From: Bryobacterales bacterium
Lineage (GTDB): Bacteria; Acidobacteriota; Terriglobia; Bryobacterales; Bryobacteraceae
Direction of reading: 5' to 3'
DNA length: 64,000 nucleotides
Assembly (NCBI GenBank): GCA_003142185.1
Contig: PLOR01000021.1
Span: 182,102-246,101 of the forward strand
Of this stretch, positions 56,868 through 64,000 are shown in pieces. Made by a program: the position numbers and the translations under genes. The first letter of the stretch is position 1; each line of letters opens with the position of its first letter. The notes beneath the pieces are model-generated. The model made no database searches and was not told the DNA's origin. It saw only the letters and a list, made by a program, of their open reading frames with translations.

Positions 56868-57659
56868 TTGAGCAGGGTATTTGCAATCGCAAACCAAAAA
56901 GGTGGCGTCGGCAAAACGACAACCGCCATCAACCTCGCCGCCGCGCTGGCAGCGAACGATCTCAAAATCCTGGTCATCGACTCCGACCCCCAAGGCAATG
57001 CCACCAGCGGTCTCGGCATAGCCAAGGATCCCAATCGCCCCAGCCTCTACCATGTCATCCTGGGCGACGCCTCGCCTCGGGACGCCACCGTAGCCACCGC
57101 CTTCGATGGCCTTTACGTCATTTCCGCCGACAAGAACCTCGTTGGCGCCAACTTGGAGTTGGTGGACATCCCCAACCGCGAGTTTCGCCTGCGGGAGCGC
57201 ATTCAAGGCATTCGCGACCAATACAACTTCATCCTGATCGATTGCCCTCCCGCTCTCGATCTCCTCACGCTCAATGCCCTCATTGCAGCGGATTCCGTCC
57301 TGGTCCCCATCCAGTGCGAATTCTTCGCGTTGGAAGGTGTTTCAGAGCTTATGGACACCATTGATCGAATTCGCGATGCTTTCCAGCATCCACTGCAGGT
57401 GGAGGGTATACTCCTCACCATGTACGACGATCGCACGAACCTCACCCGCCAGGTCGCGGCTGATCTCAGAGAGTTCTTCAAAGACGAGGTCTTCACCACC
57501 ATCGTCCCCCGCAGCGTTCGCTTGGCCGAGGCGCCCAGTTTCGGCAAACCCATTCTTGCTTACGACCCCCGCTCCAAGGGCGCCGAAAGCTATATCAGGC
57601 TGGCCAAAGAGATCCTCGACCATGAACAAAACAGAGAATCCTCGCAAGGCGCTCGGTAA
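56868..57659 (+). CDS. parA: chromosome partitioning ATPase ParA/Soj
   Basis: 263 aa, TTG start. Deviant Walker A NQKGGVGKTTTAINLAAALA, VIDSDPQGNATSGLG, LIDCPPALDLLTLNALIAAD and VPIQCEFFALEGVSELM. Works with ParB-parS to move newly replicated origins. The TTG has TAGTAT 6 bases upstream (56856-56861) and no SD. Confidence 0.95.
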   Translation: MSRVFAIANQKGGVGKTTTAINLAAALAANDLKILVIDSDPQGNATSGLGIAKDPNRPSLYHVILGDASPRDATVATAFDGLYVISADKNLVGANLELVDIPNREFRLRERIQGIRDQYNFILIDCPPALDLLTLNALIAADSVLVPIQCEFFALEGVSELMDTIDRIRDAFQHPLQVEGILLTMYDDRTNLTRQVAADLREFFKDEVFTTIVPRSVRLAEAPSFGKPILAYDPRSKGAESYIRLAKEILDHEQNRESSQGAR

Positions 57660-58515
57660 GGGCCTCAGCGCCCTGCTGCCTACCCGCCCGACGAACCAAC
57701 CCGTGCCTTCGCCCGCGCCAAACGAGGAAGCGTCGCTCACCATTCCGATCGACAGCATCGATCCTAACCCGCTGCAACCGCGGCGCATGTTCCAAAGTGA
57801 GCGCCTGTCCGAACTGGCACAATCCATCCGCGCCAACGGCATCATTCAGCCTCTGGTAGTCCGCCGGTCTGGTGAACGCTACCAGTTGGTCGCCGGTGAG
57901 CGCCGCTGGCGTGCCGCCAAGCTGGCTGGCAATCAGTCCGTGCCGGTTGTTATCCGTGAAATCCCCGACGACCGTCTGCTCGAAATCACCCTCATCGAGA
58001 ACATCCAGCGCGAGGATCTGAACCCCATCGAGACCGCCGTTGCCTTTGACCGGCTGGGCCGCGAACTCCTCCTCAACCCCGATCAGATCGGACAGCGCAC
58101 CGGTAAGGACCGCACCACCATCGTCAATTTCCTCCGCCTCCTGCAACTCCCGGCCGATATCCAGCAACTGGTCGCTGAGCGACGCTTATCCGCTGGCCAT
58201 GCCCGCTGTCTCTGTTCGCTTCCCAATGTCGATCTCCAGCGGGAAGTGGCGGAAAAAGCCGTCGCACAGGGATGGAGCGTGCGCCAAACCGAGCGCACCA
58301 CCCAGCGCATGCTCGAGGGACGCAAGCCTAAGCACCTCGATGAGCTCGAAACCGATCCCAACGTTAAGGCCGCCATTCTTGAACTGGAGCGCGTCCTCGG
58401 CACCAAGGTCCGCATCGTCGAGAAGGCCAAGCAGAAGGGCCGCATCGAAATTGACTACTACTCTCCGGAAGATCTGGACCGCATCTACACAGTGATCGTC
58501 AGTCCCCCGTCCTGA
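57622..58515 (+). CDS. parB: chromosome partitioning protein ParB/Spo0J
   Basis: 297 aa. ALGKGLSALLP N-terminal ParA-stimulating peptide, IDPNPLQPRRMFQSERLSEL, the CTP-binding VAGERRWRAAKLAG and LIENIQREDLNPIETA, then the helix-turn-helix and the C-terminal dimerisation region ending IYTVIVSPPS. Overlaps parA by 38 bases, using the ATG at 57622. Confidence 0.95.
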   Translation: MNKTENPRKALGKGLSALLPTRPTNQPVPSPAPNEEASLTIPIDSIDPNPLQPRRMFQSERLSELAQSIRANGIIQPLVVRRSGERYQLVAGERRWRAAKLAGNQSVPVVIREIPDDRLLEITLIENIQREDLNPIETAVAFDRLGRELLLNPDQIGQRTGKDRTTIVNFLRLLQLPADIQQLVAERRLSAGHARCLCSLPNVDLQREVAEKAVAQGWSVRQTERTTQRMLEGRKPKHLDELETDPNVKAAILELERVLGTKVRIVEKAKQKGRIEIDYYSPEDLDRIYTVIVSPPS

Positions 58516-58743
58516 GAGTAGAGCGACACCCGGCGCACGCTCTGCGCAATTCAGGTGACAGCTCGGATACCGACTCGGCCCCATTCTCGCTGCCGCTCGG
58601 GATTCTTCCCGAACCCTCGTTGCTTCGCAGGTCTCATTATGCTATTTATGAGTCAAGTCGAAAATCGAACCCAACGACAAAGCCGCTCTTGTTGTGCCGA
58701 GAAGCGGCGGTCAATCAGACTTACTTCATAAGGATGGCATTCA

Positions 58744-59055
58744 GTGGAGACCGTCAATCGCAAGCTCATTCGTCCGTCGCTGAACGAGATCAAGGAGCAG
58801 ATTAGTCCACCCCGCCGCCCGGCCCTCCAGTCGCAGAAGAAACCGGTCCCGCCGGACCAGACCAATGCGGAGAATTTTTATTACGTGAAGCAGATGCAGG
58901 CCAGGACCCCAATGGTCTTCGTGCTGCGCGACGGCGAAACCCTGCACGGCATCATCGAATGGTATGACAAGTGTTGCCTCAAGGTGACTCGCGACGGCCA
59001 ACCCAACGTGGTGATCTATAAGCCTGCCATCAAGTACATGTACAAGGAAGCATAG
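58744..59055 (+). CDS. hfq: RNA chaperone Hfq, extended form
   Basis: 103 aa from a GTG. A 43-residue basic N-terminal extension (MNRKLIRPSLNEIKEQ-like, Pro-rich RRPALQSQKKPVPP) precedes the Sm core: NFYYVKQMQARTPMVFVLRD, GETLHGIIEWYDKCCLKVTR and Sm2 VVIYKPAIKYM. The usual Y-K-H-A of Sm2 is Y-K-P-A here. Expected to form a ring that pairs small RNAs with mRNAs. Follows parB by 228 bases. Confidence 0.82.
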   Translation: METVNRKLIRPSLNEIKEQISPPRRPALQSQKKPVPPDQTNAENFYYVKQMQARTPMVFVLRDGETLHGIIEWYDKCCLKVTRDGQPNVVIYKPAIKYMYKEA

Positions 59056-59467
59056 CCGCCGCCAAAGACCGGTTGGTTCGCCCGCCGGAGGGGCCGGGCA
59101 TGCCCGATCCGGTCACGGCAATCCACAACATTTTGTGGTCTTTATGTTTTTGGACTACAAAATACCCCGTATCAGAATCCGCTCACCGGGCCGCGGCTGG
59201 AGCAAGTCCAATACCGGTTGCCCGAGCGCGGGCACGAAGTGCGCGTTGGCCGCATAGCCGGCCCCATTCCAGGTTTGGACAAGCGGGGATTGGGAGGGCC
59301 ACGTCATGGAAAAGACTCCTCTTCAAGAGTTTCGCAGAATCCAGCAGCCGGATCGGGGAATCGTGCGATCTGGCACACCGTCGCCGCCTCCGCAAGGGTA
59401 TACTGCCAGAAGCTCAGAGCTGAGATCGAGATTCCGGCTTGAGCCGAGTTCTCGAGAGGAGGAACTG
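59056..59467. other. 412-base gap, possible terminator of hfq
   Basis: A perfect hairpin CCACAA-catt-TTGTGG (59123-59138) is followed by TCTTTATGTTTTT and may terminate hfq. GGGCATGCCC lies nearby. Open frames across the rest lack SD or homology. Confidence 0.4.
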
Positions 59468-59836
59468 ATGCCCGATACCTTCCGTGCGGTCGCCACCGAC
59501 CAGCTTGTCACGAGGTACAACCGCGGAAATCTGATCGCCCTGGCGCAGGTGTCCACGAACTACGTTTTTGAGTTCCATGGCGGACACGAAACAGGCAACC
59601 CTGTTTACGTTCGAGTGGACGGAAACAAAGATAGCTCGAACGTCCCAAAGTTCGACACCAAGAATAAAACCGCGGCAAGCTACACTTCCTATTCCAAACT
59701 GGCCAACTCTGGAAAGCTCGACCAGGCCAAGAAGGACAAGGACCTAACCAGCGCCGATCTGACCGAAATCACGAACCTCATCGTCCATAACTTTGCCTTC
59801 TTTCAGCAACTCGCGAGTGACTATTACGGAAAATAG
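59468..59836 (+). CDS. protein of unknown function
   Basis: 122 aa. MPDTFRAVATDQLVTRYNRG, then TNYVFEFHGGHETGNPVYVR, an N/K-rich middle and a helical C-terminus (TEITNLIVHNFAFFQQLASD). No signal or membrane part, no family recognised. A strong SD (GAGGAGG, 6 bases before the ATG) makes a real gene likely. Confidence 0.6.
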   Translation: MPDTFRAVATDQLVTRYNRGNLIALAQVSTNYVFEFHGGHETGNPVYVRVDGNKDSSNVPKFDTKNKTAASYTSYSKLANSGKLDQAKKDKDLTSADLTEITNLIVHNFAFFQQLASDYYGK

Positions 59837-59875
59837 ACCACCTATGGACCAGTAAGACTCGAGTTCCGCGAAGCC

Positions 59876-60676
59876 TTACTGGCCGGCGCGCGCGGCGGTT
59901 TCCATCACCAGGAGGCCCATCTTGGGATGGGAGGGTTCCAGGTTCGGGTGGATGCCGAATTCCTCCAGCGCTTCGGTAGTGGTGGGACCGATAGAGCCGA
60001 TCAGGCACTGCCGCAAACCCGTGAGCATGGCGGCTTCAATCCCCTGCTCCGCCGCCACCCGCACGAGGTGCTCGATCTGCACCGCGGTGGTGAACAGCGC
60101 AGCCTGGAATTCGCCCGCCGCCAGGCGGCGCGCAGCCTCCCGCAACGGCTCGACATTTTCCGGCAGATCGTATCGATATACCCGGACCGGGGTGACTTCG
60201 GCTCCGCGCCCGGCCAGCGCAGCCAGCAACTCCGGATTCGACCGGCCATACTCCTGCACCGCAATGCGGCGCCCGATGCGGCCGGCGGTGGCGGCTACCA
60301 GTTCGCGCCATGTGTTCGGTTCCGGCGCCACAATCGCCGGCGTCAAACCCATCTCACGCAGCGCCGCCACCGGCTTTGGGCCGCGCGCCACCACCGTGAC
60401 CCGGCGCAGCGCATCGGCGAAAGCGCCTTTCGGATAGCGCGACTCGAGCAGCCGGTTGAGCCGCCGCGTGCCGGCGCCGGTCAGCAGTATCACCGTATCG
60501 AACTCTCCCGCGAAAAGGCGCTCGGCAAAGGCGAATGCGGCGTCATCATTCGCAATCGGTGCCTCGCGCATCGCTGGCGCGACAAACGGCTGCCCGCCCT
60601 GTTTACGAACCAGCTCCGCGATCTCCGCCGCGCGCCGGCTCTCAAACGCCACCACCCACATGCCCTGAAACGACAT
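59876..60676 (-). CDS. hemD: uroporphyrinogen-III synthase
   Basis: 266 aa. Cyclises hydroxymethylbilane to uroporphyrinogen III in haem and cobamide synthesis. The bilobed HemD pattern is seen: VVAFESRRAAEIAELVRKQG, DTVILLTGAGTRRLNRLLES, GRRIAVQEYGRSNPELLAAL, VRVYRYDLPENVEPLREAAR and the C-terminal CLIGSIGPTTTEALEEFGIH. No other haem genes lie nearby. TATAAT (60682-60687, minus) is 5 bases before the ATG and no SD is seen. Confidence 0.85.
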   Translation of the reverse strand: MSFQGMWVVAFESRRAAEIAELVRKQGGQPFVAPAMREAPIANDDAAFAFAERLFAGEFDTVILLTGAGTRRLNRLLESRYPKGAFADALRRVTVVARGPKPVAALREMGLTPAIVAPEPNTWRELVAATAGRIGRRIAVQEYGRSNPELLAALAGRGAEVTPVRVYRYDLPENVEPLREAARRLAAGEFQAALFTTAVQIEHLVRVAAEQGIEAAMLTGLRQCLIGSIGPTTTEALEEFGIHPNLEPSHPKMGLLVMETAARAGQ

Positions 60677-60795
60677 ACCGAATTATAGCCGGGTGCTGGG
60701 CCGGTTCCGCCGTACCGTTACCGGTCTCGAAAGCATGTGCACGACTATACTGGAGCTACGCCGCTGCCATCGAGCGGCAGTTGCCTTCATTGCCG

Positions 60796-61917
60796 ATGCG
60801 GATCACGATAGACGCGCTGCCGCTGCTTTTCAGAAGTGCCGGAGTGAAGAACTACCTGTACTACTGGATCCAGCATTTGCAGCGGGAGCCCGGAGCGGAC
60901 GTGCGTCTGTTTCCCTTTTTGGGAGAGGCGTCCAGTCTGGATCACCGCAGGGCGCTGGAGGGACGCATCCCAACGTTTTTCCGCCTGGGCCTCTTCTTCC
61001 TGATGAATCGATTGCCGGCAGGTTTTTCCCAGCCCTGGTTTCCCGCCACGGACGTCTTCCATTCGACGAGGATACTGTACCCGCCCAGGCGAGCGAAGCT
61101 GACGGCCACCATCCACGATCTGACCTGCTGGCTTCTCCCGGACGCTCATCTGCCGGCCAACGTAGCTTTCGAGCAGCGCTACGCGGAAATGATATGGAAG
61201 CGCGCCGACGGCTTGATTGCAGTCTCGGAGAGTTCCCGAAACGATGCGGTGAGGCTGTTGGGCATTCCGCAAGAGAAGATACAAGTCATTTATCCGGGCG
61301 TTCCGGAAGCGTACTTCTCGATTGACCAACGGCATGTCGAGCGGGTGCGTGCCGAGCTGCGTCTCGGGCGCCGGTACCTGCTCTACGTGGGAACCATCGA
61401 GCCGCGAAAAAATGTCGACTTGCTGCTGGATGCCTACGGCGACCTGGCTCCTTCGATTTCGGGCGAATTCGACTTGGTGATTGCTGGTTCGCACGGATGG
61501 GCGAGCCAGGCGACCATGCGCCGGCTGAAGAACTCGCCGCCCAATGTGCGCTACCTGGGCTATGTGCCTGAAAGCGACCTGCCGGCACTCTTCGCGGGTG
61601 CCGCGGCATTTGTCTATCCCTCGCTTTATGAGGGATTCGGATTCCCAGTAGCGCAGGCCATGGCGGCCGGTGTGCCGGTGATCACATCGGGCGTCTCGTC
61701 GCTGCCGGAGATCACTGGCGGCGCGGCCGTGCTGATCGACCCGCGCAGCCGGATCGAGCTGCGGGATGCGATTGAAAACCTGCTGACGTCGCCGTCGCGG
61801 CTTACTGAGTTGAGTGAGAAAGGCCGGACTCAGGCGCTGAGATTCTCCTGGCCCGCGGCTGCCGCACGGTCCTTGGATTTCTTTCTGCGCGTGGTTGGTG
61901 GATCTTGCTACTGTTAG
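60796..61917 (+). CDS. GT4-family glycosyltransferase
   Basis: 373 aa from the ATG at 60796. MRITIDALPLLFRSAGVKNY, ATIHDLTCWLLPDAHLPANV, ADGLIAVSESSRNDAVRLLG, YVGTIEPRKNVDLLLDAYGD and the E-x7-E motif PSLYEGFGFPVAQAMAAGVP mark a retaining GT-B enzyme of the mannosyltransferase type. Likely in surface polysaccharide or glycolipid synthesis together with the next GT4 gene. Confidence 0.85.
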   Translation: MRITIDALPLLFRSAGVKNYLYYWIQHLQREPGADVRLFPFLGEASSLDHRRALEGRIPTFFRLGLFFLMNRLPAGFSQPWFPATDVFHSTRILYPPRRAKLTATIHDLTCWLLPDAHLPANVAFEQRYAEMIWKRADGLIAVSESSRNDAVRLLGIPQEKIQVIYPGVPEAYFSIDQRHVERVRAELRLGRRYLLYVGTIEPRKNVDLLLDAYGDLAPSISGEFDLVIAGSHGWASQATMRRLKNSPPNVRYLGYVPESDLPALFAGAAAFVYPSLYEGFGFPVAQAMAAGVPVITSGVSSLPEITGGAAVLIDPRSRIELRDAIENLLTSPSRLTELSEKGRTQALRFSWPAAAARSLDFFLRVVGGSCYC

Positions 61918-62126
61918 GAATTCACGTGCAAGAATGTGGCGGACGCGGCCTGCGCTGGCGGACTCCGGCGCGAACGCGCTATGTGGGGGCGGATTGAAGG
62001 TGCACGAACCGTTGCCCATGGTTTTTCGGTTGGTCTGTTACGGACAACTCGCAGCAGTGGTCGAAGTAGCCAACTGTCGCGAACAAGACGGCGCGTCCAA
62101 GCGGATTTCCGTGCTGGAGGTGTGAA

Positions 62127-63947
62127 ATGCGGATCGTCTTCGTGGTGCACACTTTTTTCCCGAATTGGAACGCGGGAACCGAAGTGTACGCCAGGAGCCT
62201 TGCCCGCAAGGTCGTTGAAAACGGGCACGAGGCTCTGATTGTCTGTTACGAGCCGCCGGCGCCGCACGATGCCTTCGAAGGTATCCGGGTCTTCGACACA
62301 GTGTACGAGGGCCTTCCGGTACACCGAATCTCATTTCATAAACGGCATCAGTGGTCTCATCTTGCCGATTATTACGATCCGAACATGGAAGAGCTTCTTT
62401 TCCGCTACTTCTCGACGGCGAAGCCTGACGTCGTTCACGTAGTGCATGCCATGCATCTGACCACGGCGTCCATTTGGGCTGCCAAGCGGTTGCGGCTTCC
62501 AGTCGTCGCAACCGCAACGGACTTTTGGTCGATTTGTCCGACCTTCCAATTGGTGAGGTGGGACGAATCTCTCTGCGGTGGACCGAATGCGCTCGCTTGT
62601 CTGGCATGCACAGGCCAGGACGTGGCCGGGACATGGCCGCGCAGGCTGGCTGGGAACAAACTGTCGAGCGCTATTCTGGCGCCCGTAATTACCGCTTTGG
62701 CGGCTGTGCCGGTCGATCGCGCGCCGTGGCTGGCGAGCCTGCTCTGGCTCTCGCACCGGCGCCGCTGGATGAAGGCGGCGCTCTCGCAGGTAGACGTGCT
62801 GGTTTCGCCAACCTCGAACACGCGGCGCCTGCTGGCCAAGACCGGATTGAAACCCGCCGAGATGCGCGAGTGTAGTTTCGGCCTCGAGGACCATGCGCCG
62901 CAACCCGCGGCCGCGCAGCAACGAACCGGTGTTCTGCGATTGGGATACGTGGGGACTTTCCGCCATTCGAAGGGTGTCCACGTTCTGCTGGAGGCCGTGC
63001 GGCGGCTGCCGTCCGATAAGATCCAGCTCGCGGTGTACGGCACCCCGGGGCATTTTCCCGAATACGATGAACGGCTGCGCGAGCTGGCTTCCGGCATGGA
63101 AAATGTCTCGTTCCGCGGCACCTTCCCGAACGAGAAATTGCCAGAGGTGTTCGCCGGTTTTGATGCCCTGGTGATTCCCTCGCTTTGGCACGAGAATTCT
63201 CCTCTGGTGTTGCTGTCCGCCTTTGCGCTGAAGACGCCAGTGGTGGCTTCTCGCGTGGGCAGTCTGGCGGAGATGGTGGATCACGGCAAGAACGGTTTGT
63301 TGTTTACGATGGGCGACGCCGGGAGTCTCGCCGGGCAACTGAAAATGTTGATCGCCCAACCGGAATTGATCGATCGTCTTCGCGCCGGCATGCCTGTGGT
63401 AAAAACCATGGACCAGAACGCCGAGGAGATGCTCGGGGTTTACAGCCGCCTGCAACGGGATTACGCCGCCCGGCGCTCCGCGGCGTCCCGGCGTCCCGGC
63501 TACCTGCCGTCCGGACCGCTGGCCTGGGGCACGATTGTGAAATCGTTTCGCCGGATCCGGTTTGGCGCACAATTCGGCGACTCCCTCACGCTGCTGCGCT
63601 GCAACCGTCGTACCGACGGCAGCCGGCATGTGATTTTCGACTTCGAGTGGCACGCCGCGGACATGGATCCCGATTGGACCGCGTTCATTCATTTTCTGGA
63701 TGAGAGTGGCGCGATCCGCGTGCAGGGCGACCACGAGTTGTGCATTCACTGGCAGGACCCCTGGGGTTTTATCACTTACTCTTTCAGCGTCCCCATTGCG
63801 GAGGCGGATCTCGGAAAGACCTACCAGTTGCGTCTCGGGGTCTGGAGCCCGCGGAGAAAGGAGCGATTGCCAGTGACCCGGTGTCGATCTCTGCAAGTCG
63901 AAGCGGCAGACTGTGCGGTCCTTTTGGGCCCCTTGAAGATGAGCTGA
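62127..63947 (+). CDS. GT4-family glycosyltransferase with C-terminal beta-sandwich
   Basis: 606 aa. GT-B domain: MRIVFVVHTFFPNWNAGTEV, HVVHAMHLTTASIWAAKRLR, LGYVGTFRHSKGVHVLLEAV, the C-terminal PSLWHENSPLVLLSAFALKT and VDHGKNGLLF. A cysteine pair region (ESLCGGPNALACLACTGQDV) sits in the acceptor domain. Residues about 480-606 form an extra module (HVIFDFEWHAADMDPDWTAF, IHFLDESGAIRVQGDHEL, TYQLRLGVWSPRRKERLPVT) like beta-sandwiches added to membrane glycosyltransferases. GGAGG is 6 bases before the ATG. Confidence 0.8.
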   Translation: MRIVFVVHTFFPNWNAGTEVYARSLARKVVENGHEALIVCYEPPAPHDAFEGIRVFDTVYEGLPVHRISFHKRHQWSHLADYYDPNMEELLFRYFSTAKPDVVHVVHAMHLTTASIWAAKRLRLPVVATATDFWSICPTFQLVRWDESLCGGPNALACLACTGQDVAGTWPRRLAGNKLSSAILAPVITALAAVPVDRAPWLASLLWLSHRRRWMKAALSQVDVLVSPTSNTRRLLAKTGLKPAEMRECSFGLEDHAPQPAAAQQRTGVLRLGYVGTFRHSKGVHVLLEAVRRLPSDKIQLAVYGTPGHFPEYDERLRELASGMENVSFRGTFPNEKLPEVFAGFDALVIPSLWHENSPLVLLSAFALKTPVVASRVGSLAEMVDHGKNGLLFTMGDAGSLAGQLKMLIAQPELIDRLRAGMPVVKTMDQNAEEMLGVYSRLQRDYAARRSAASRRPGYLPSGPLAWGTIVKSFRRIRFGAQFGDSLTLLRCNRRTDGSRHVIFDFEWHAADMDPDWTAFIHFLDESGAIRVQGDHELCIHWQDPWGFITYSFSVPIAEADLGKTYQLRLGVWSPRRKERLPVTRCRSLQVEAADCAVLLGPLKMS

Positions 63948-64000
63948 TTCCCGCCACTCCGGCTTGGTCTGCGGCCGATACATCGATCGACAGGCGGTCT

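Noticed and set aside
56780..57364. Frame beginning MFHVKRDARPG over parS and parA
   Set aside because: The MFHVKR start is simply parS translated; the rest is parA out of frame.
62331..63983. 550-residue minus-strand frame opposite the last glycosyltransferase
   Set aside because: Antisense shadow; the plus frame carries GT4 motifs and an SD.

Overview
The window is GC-rich chromosomal DNA that looks like an origin-proximal region of an Acidobacteriota genome, probably of the Solibacter/Bryobacter group. The lineage hint comes from a TIGR03435-type secreted protein (18726-19616), from secreted carboxypeptidase-regulatory and VWA-like proteins, and from dense small palindromic repeats. This is recognition by eye; no database search was possible. 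Origin proximity is shown by dnaA-dnaN-gyrB (9989 down to 4866) and by parA-parB with two parS palindromes (56781-58515).

Layout. 0-2.8 kb: succinate dehydrogenase sdhC-sdhA-sdhB (minus; sdhB runs off the edge). 2.9-4.8 kb: a REP-associated tyrosine transposase (RAYT) with its REP palindromes, an orphan BrnA-like antitoxin and a frameshifted membrane-protein gene. 4.9-10.3 kb: gyrB, dnaN, candidate oriC, dnaA and tRNA-Gly(GCC). 10.4-17.3 kb: a secreted protein, a YqgE/AlgH protein and a sugar-acid catabolism neighbourhood (enolase-superfamily dehydratase, LysR, SDR, KdgK-type kinase, transaldolase). 17.3-25.3 kb: a double-flavodoxin protein, TIGR03435, membrane proteins, a RelBE-like toxin-antitoxin (TA) pair, a deletion scar and a HEAT/VWA-like protein. 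25.4-31.7 kb: acnA, three type II TA modules in 2 kb, and an MBL/beta-CASP nuclease. 31.7-36 kb: RlpA, a sigma-54 activator, a GT4 glycosyltransferase and small proteins. 36-40.9 kb: valS-birA-coaX and an unknown gene as a tightly overlapping operon. 40.9-42.7 kb: a three-gene accessory cassette headed by a TIGR04255-like gene with its own promoter, the best candidate here for an undescribed system. 42.8-49.7 kb: sodium:solute symporter, secreted TPR protein, Ppx/GppA phosphatase, and a [2Fe-2S] ferredoxin-methyltransferase fusion. 50.4-54.6 kb: LiaF-like protein, LytS-type kinase, an intervening secreted protein and the separated LytTR regulator with a partial duplicate of its 3' end. 55-64 kb: HD-GYP protein, an unknown gene, parS/parA/parB, hfq, an unknown small gene, hemD and two GT4 glycosyltransferases.

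Three dispersed palindromic repeat families recur. Family A is the RAYT-linked REP, mostly in inverted pairs. Family B is a single hairpin around GGCAGGT/ACCTGCC. Family C is a two-hairpin element, flanked by GTGGCGC, whose arms covary between copies and whose second hairpin can act as an intrinsic terminator. Several copies lie in frame inside or at the ends of coding regions (RAYT, birA, the enolase-superfamily gene, rlpA, a GT4).

Many genes lack a Shine-Dalgarno sequence and instead have a TANNNT -10 hexamer 5-8 bases before the start codon (vapB, parA, acnA, hemD and others), which suggests leaderless transcription.
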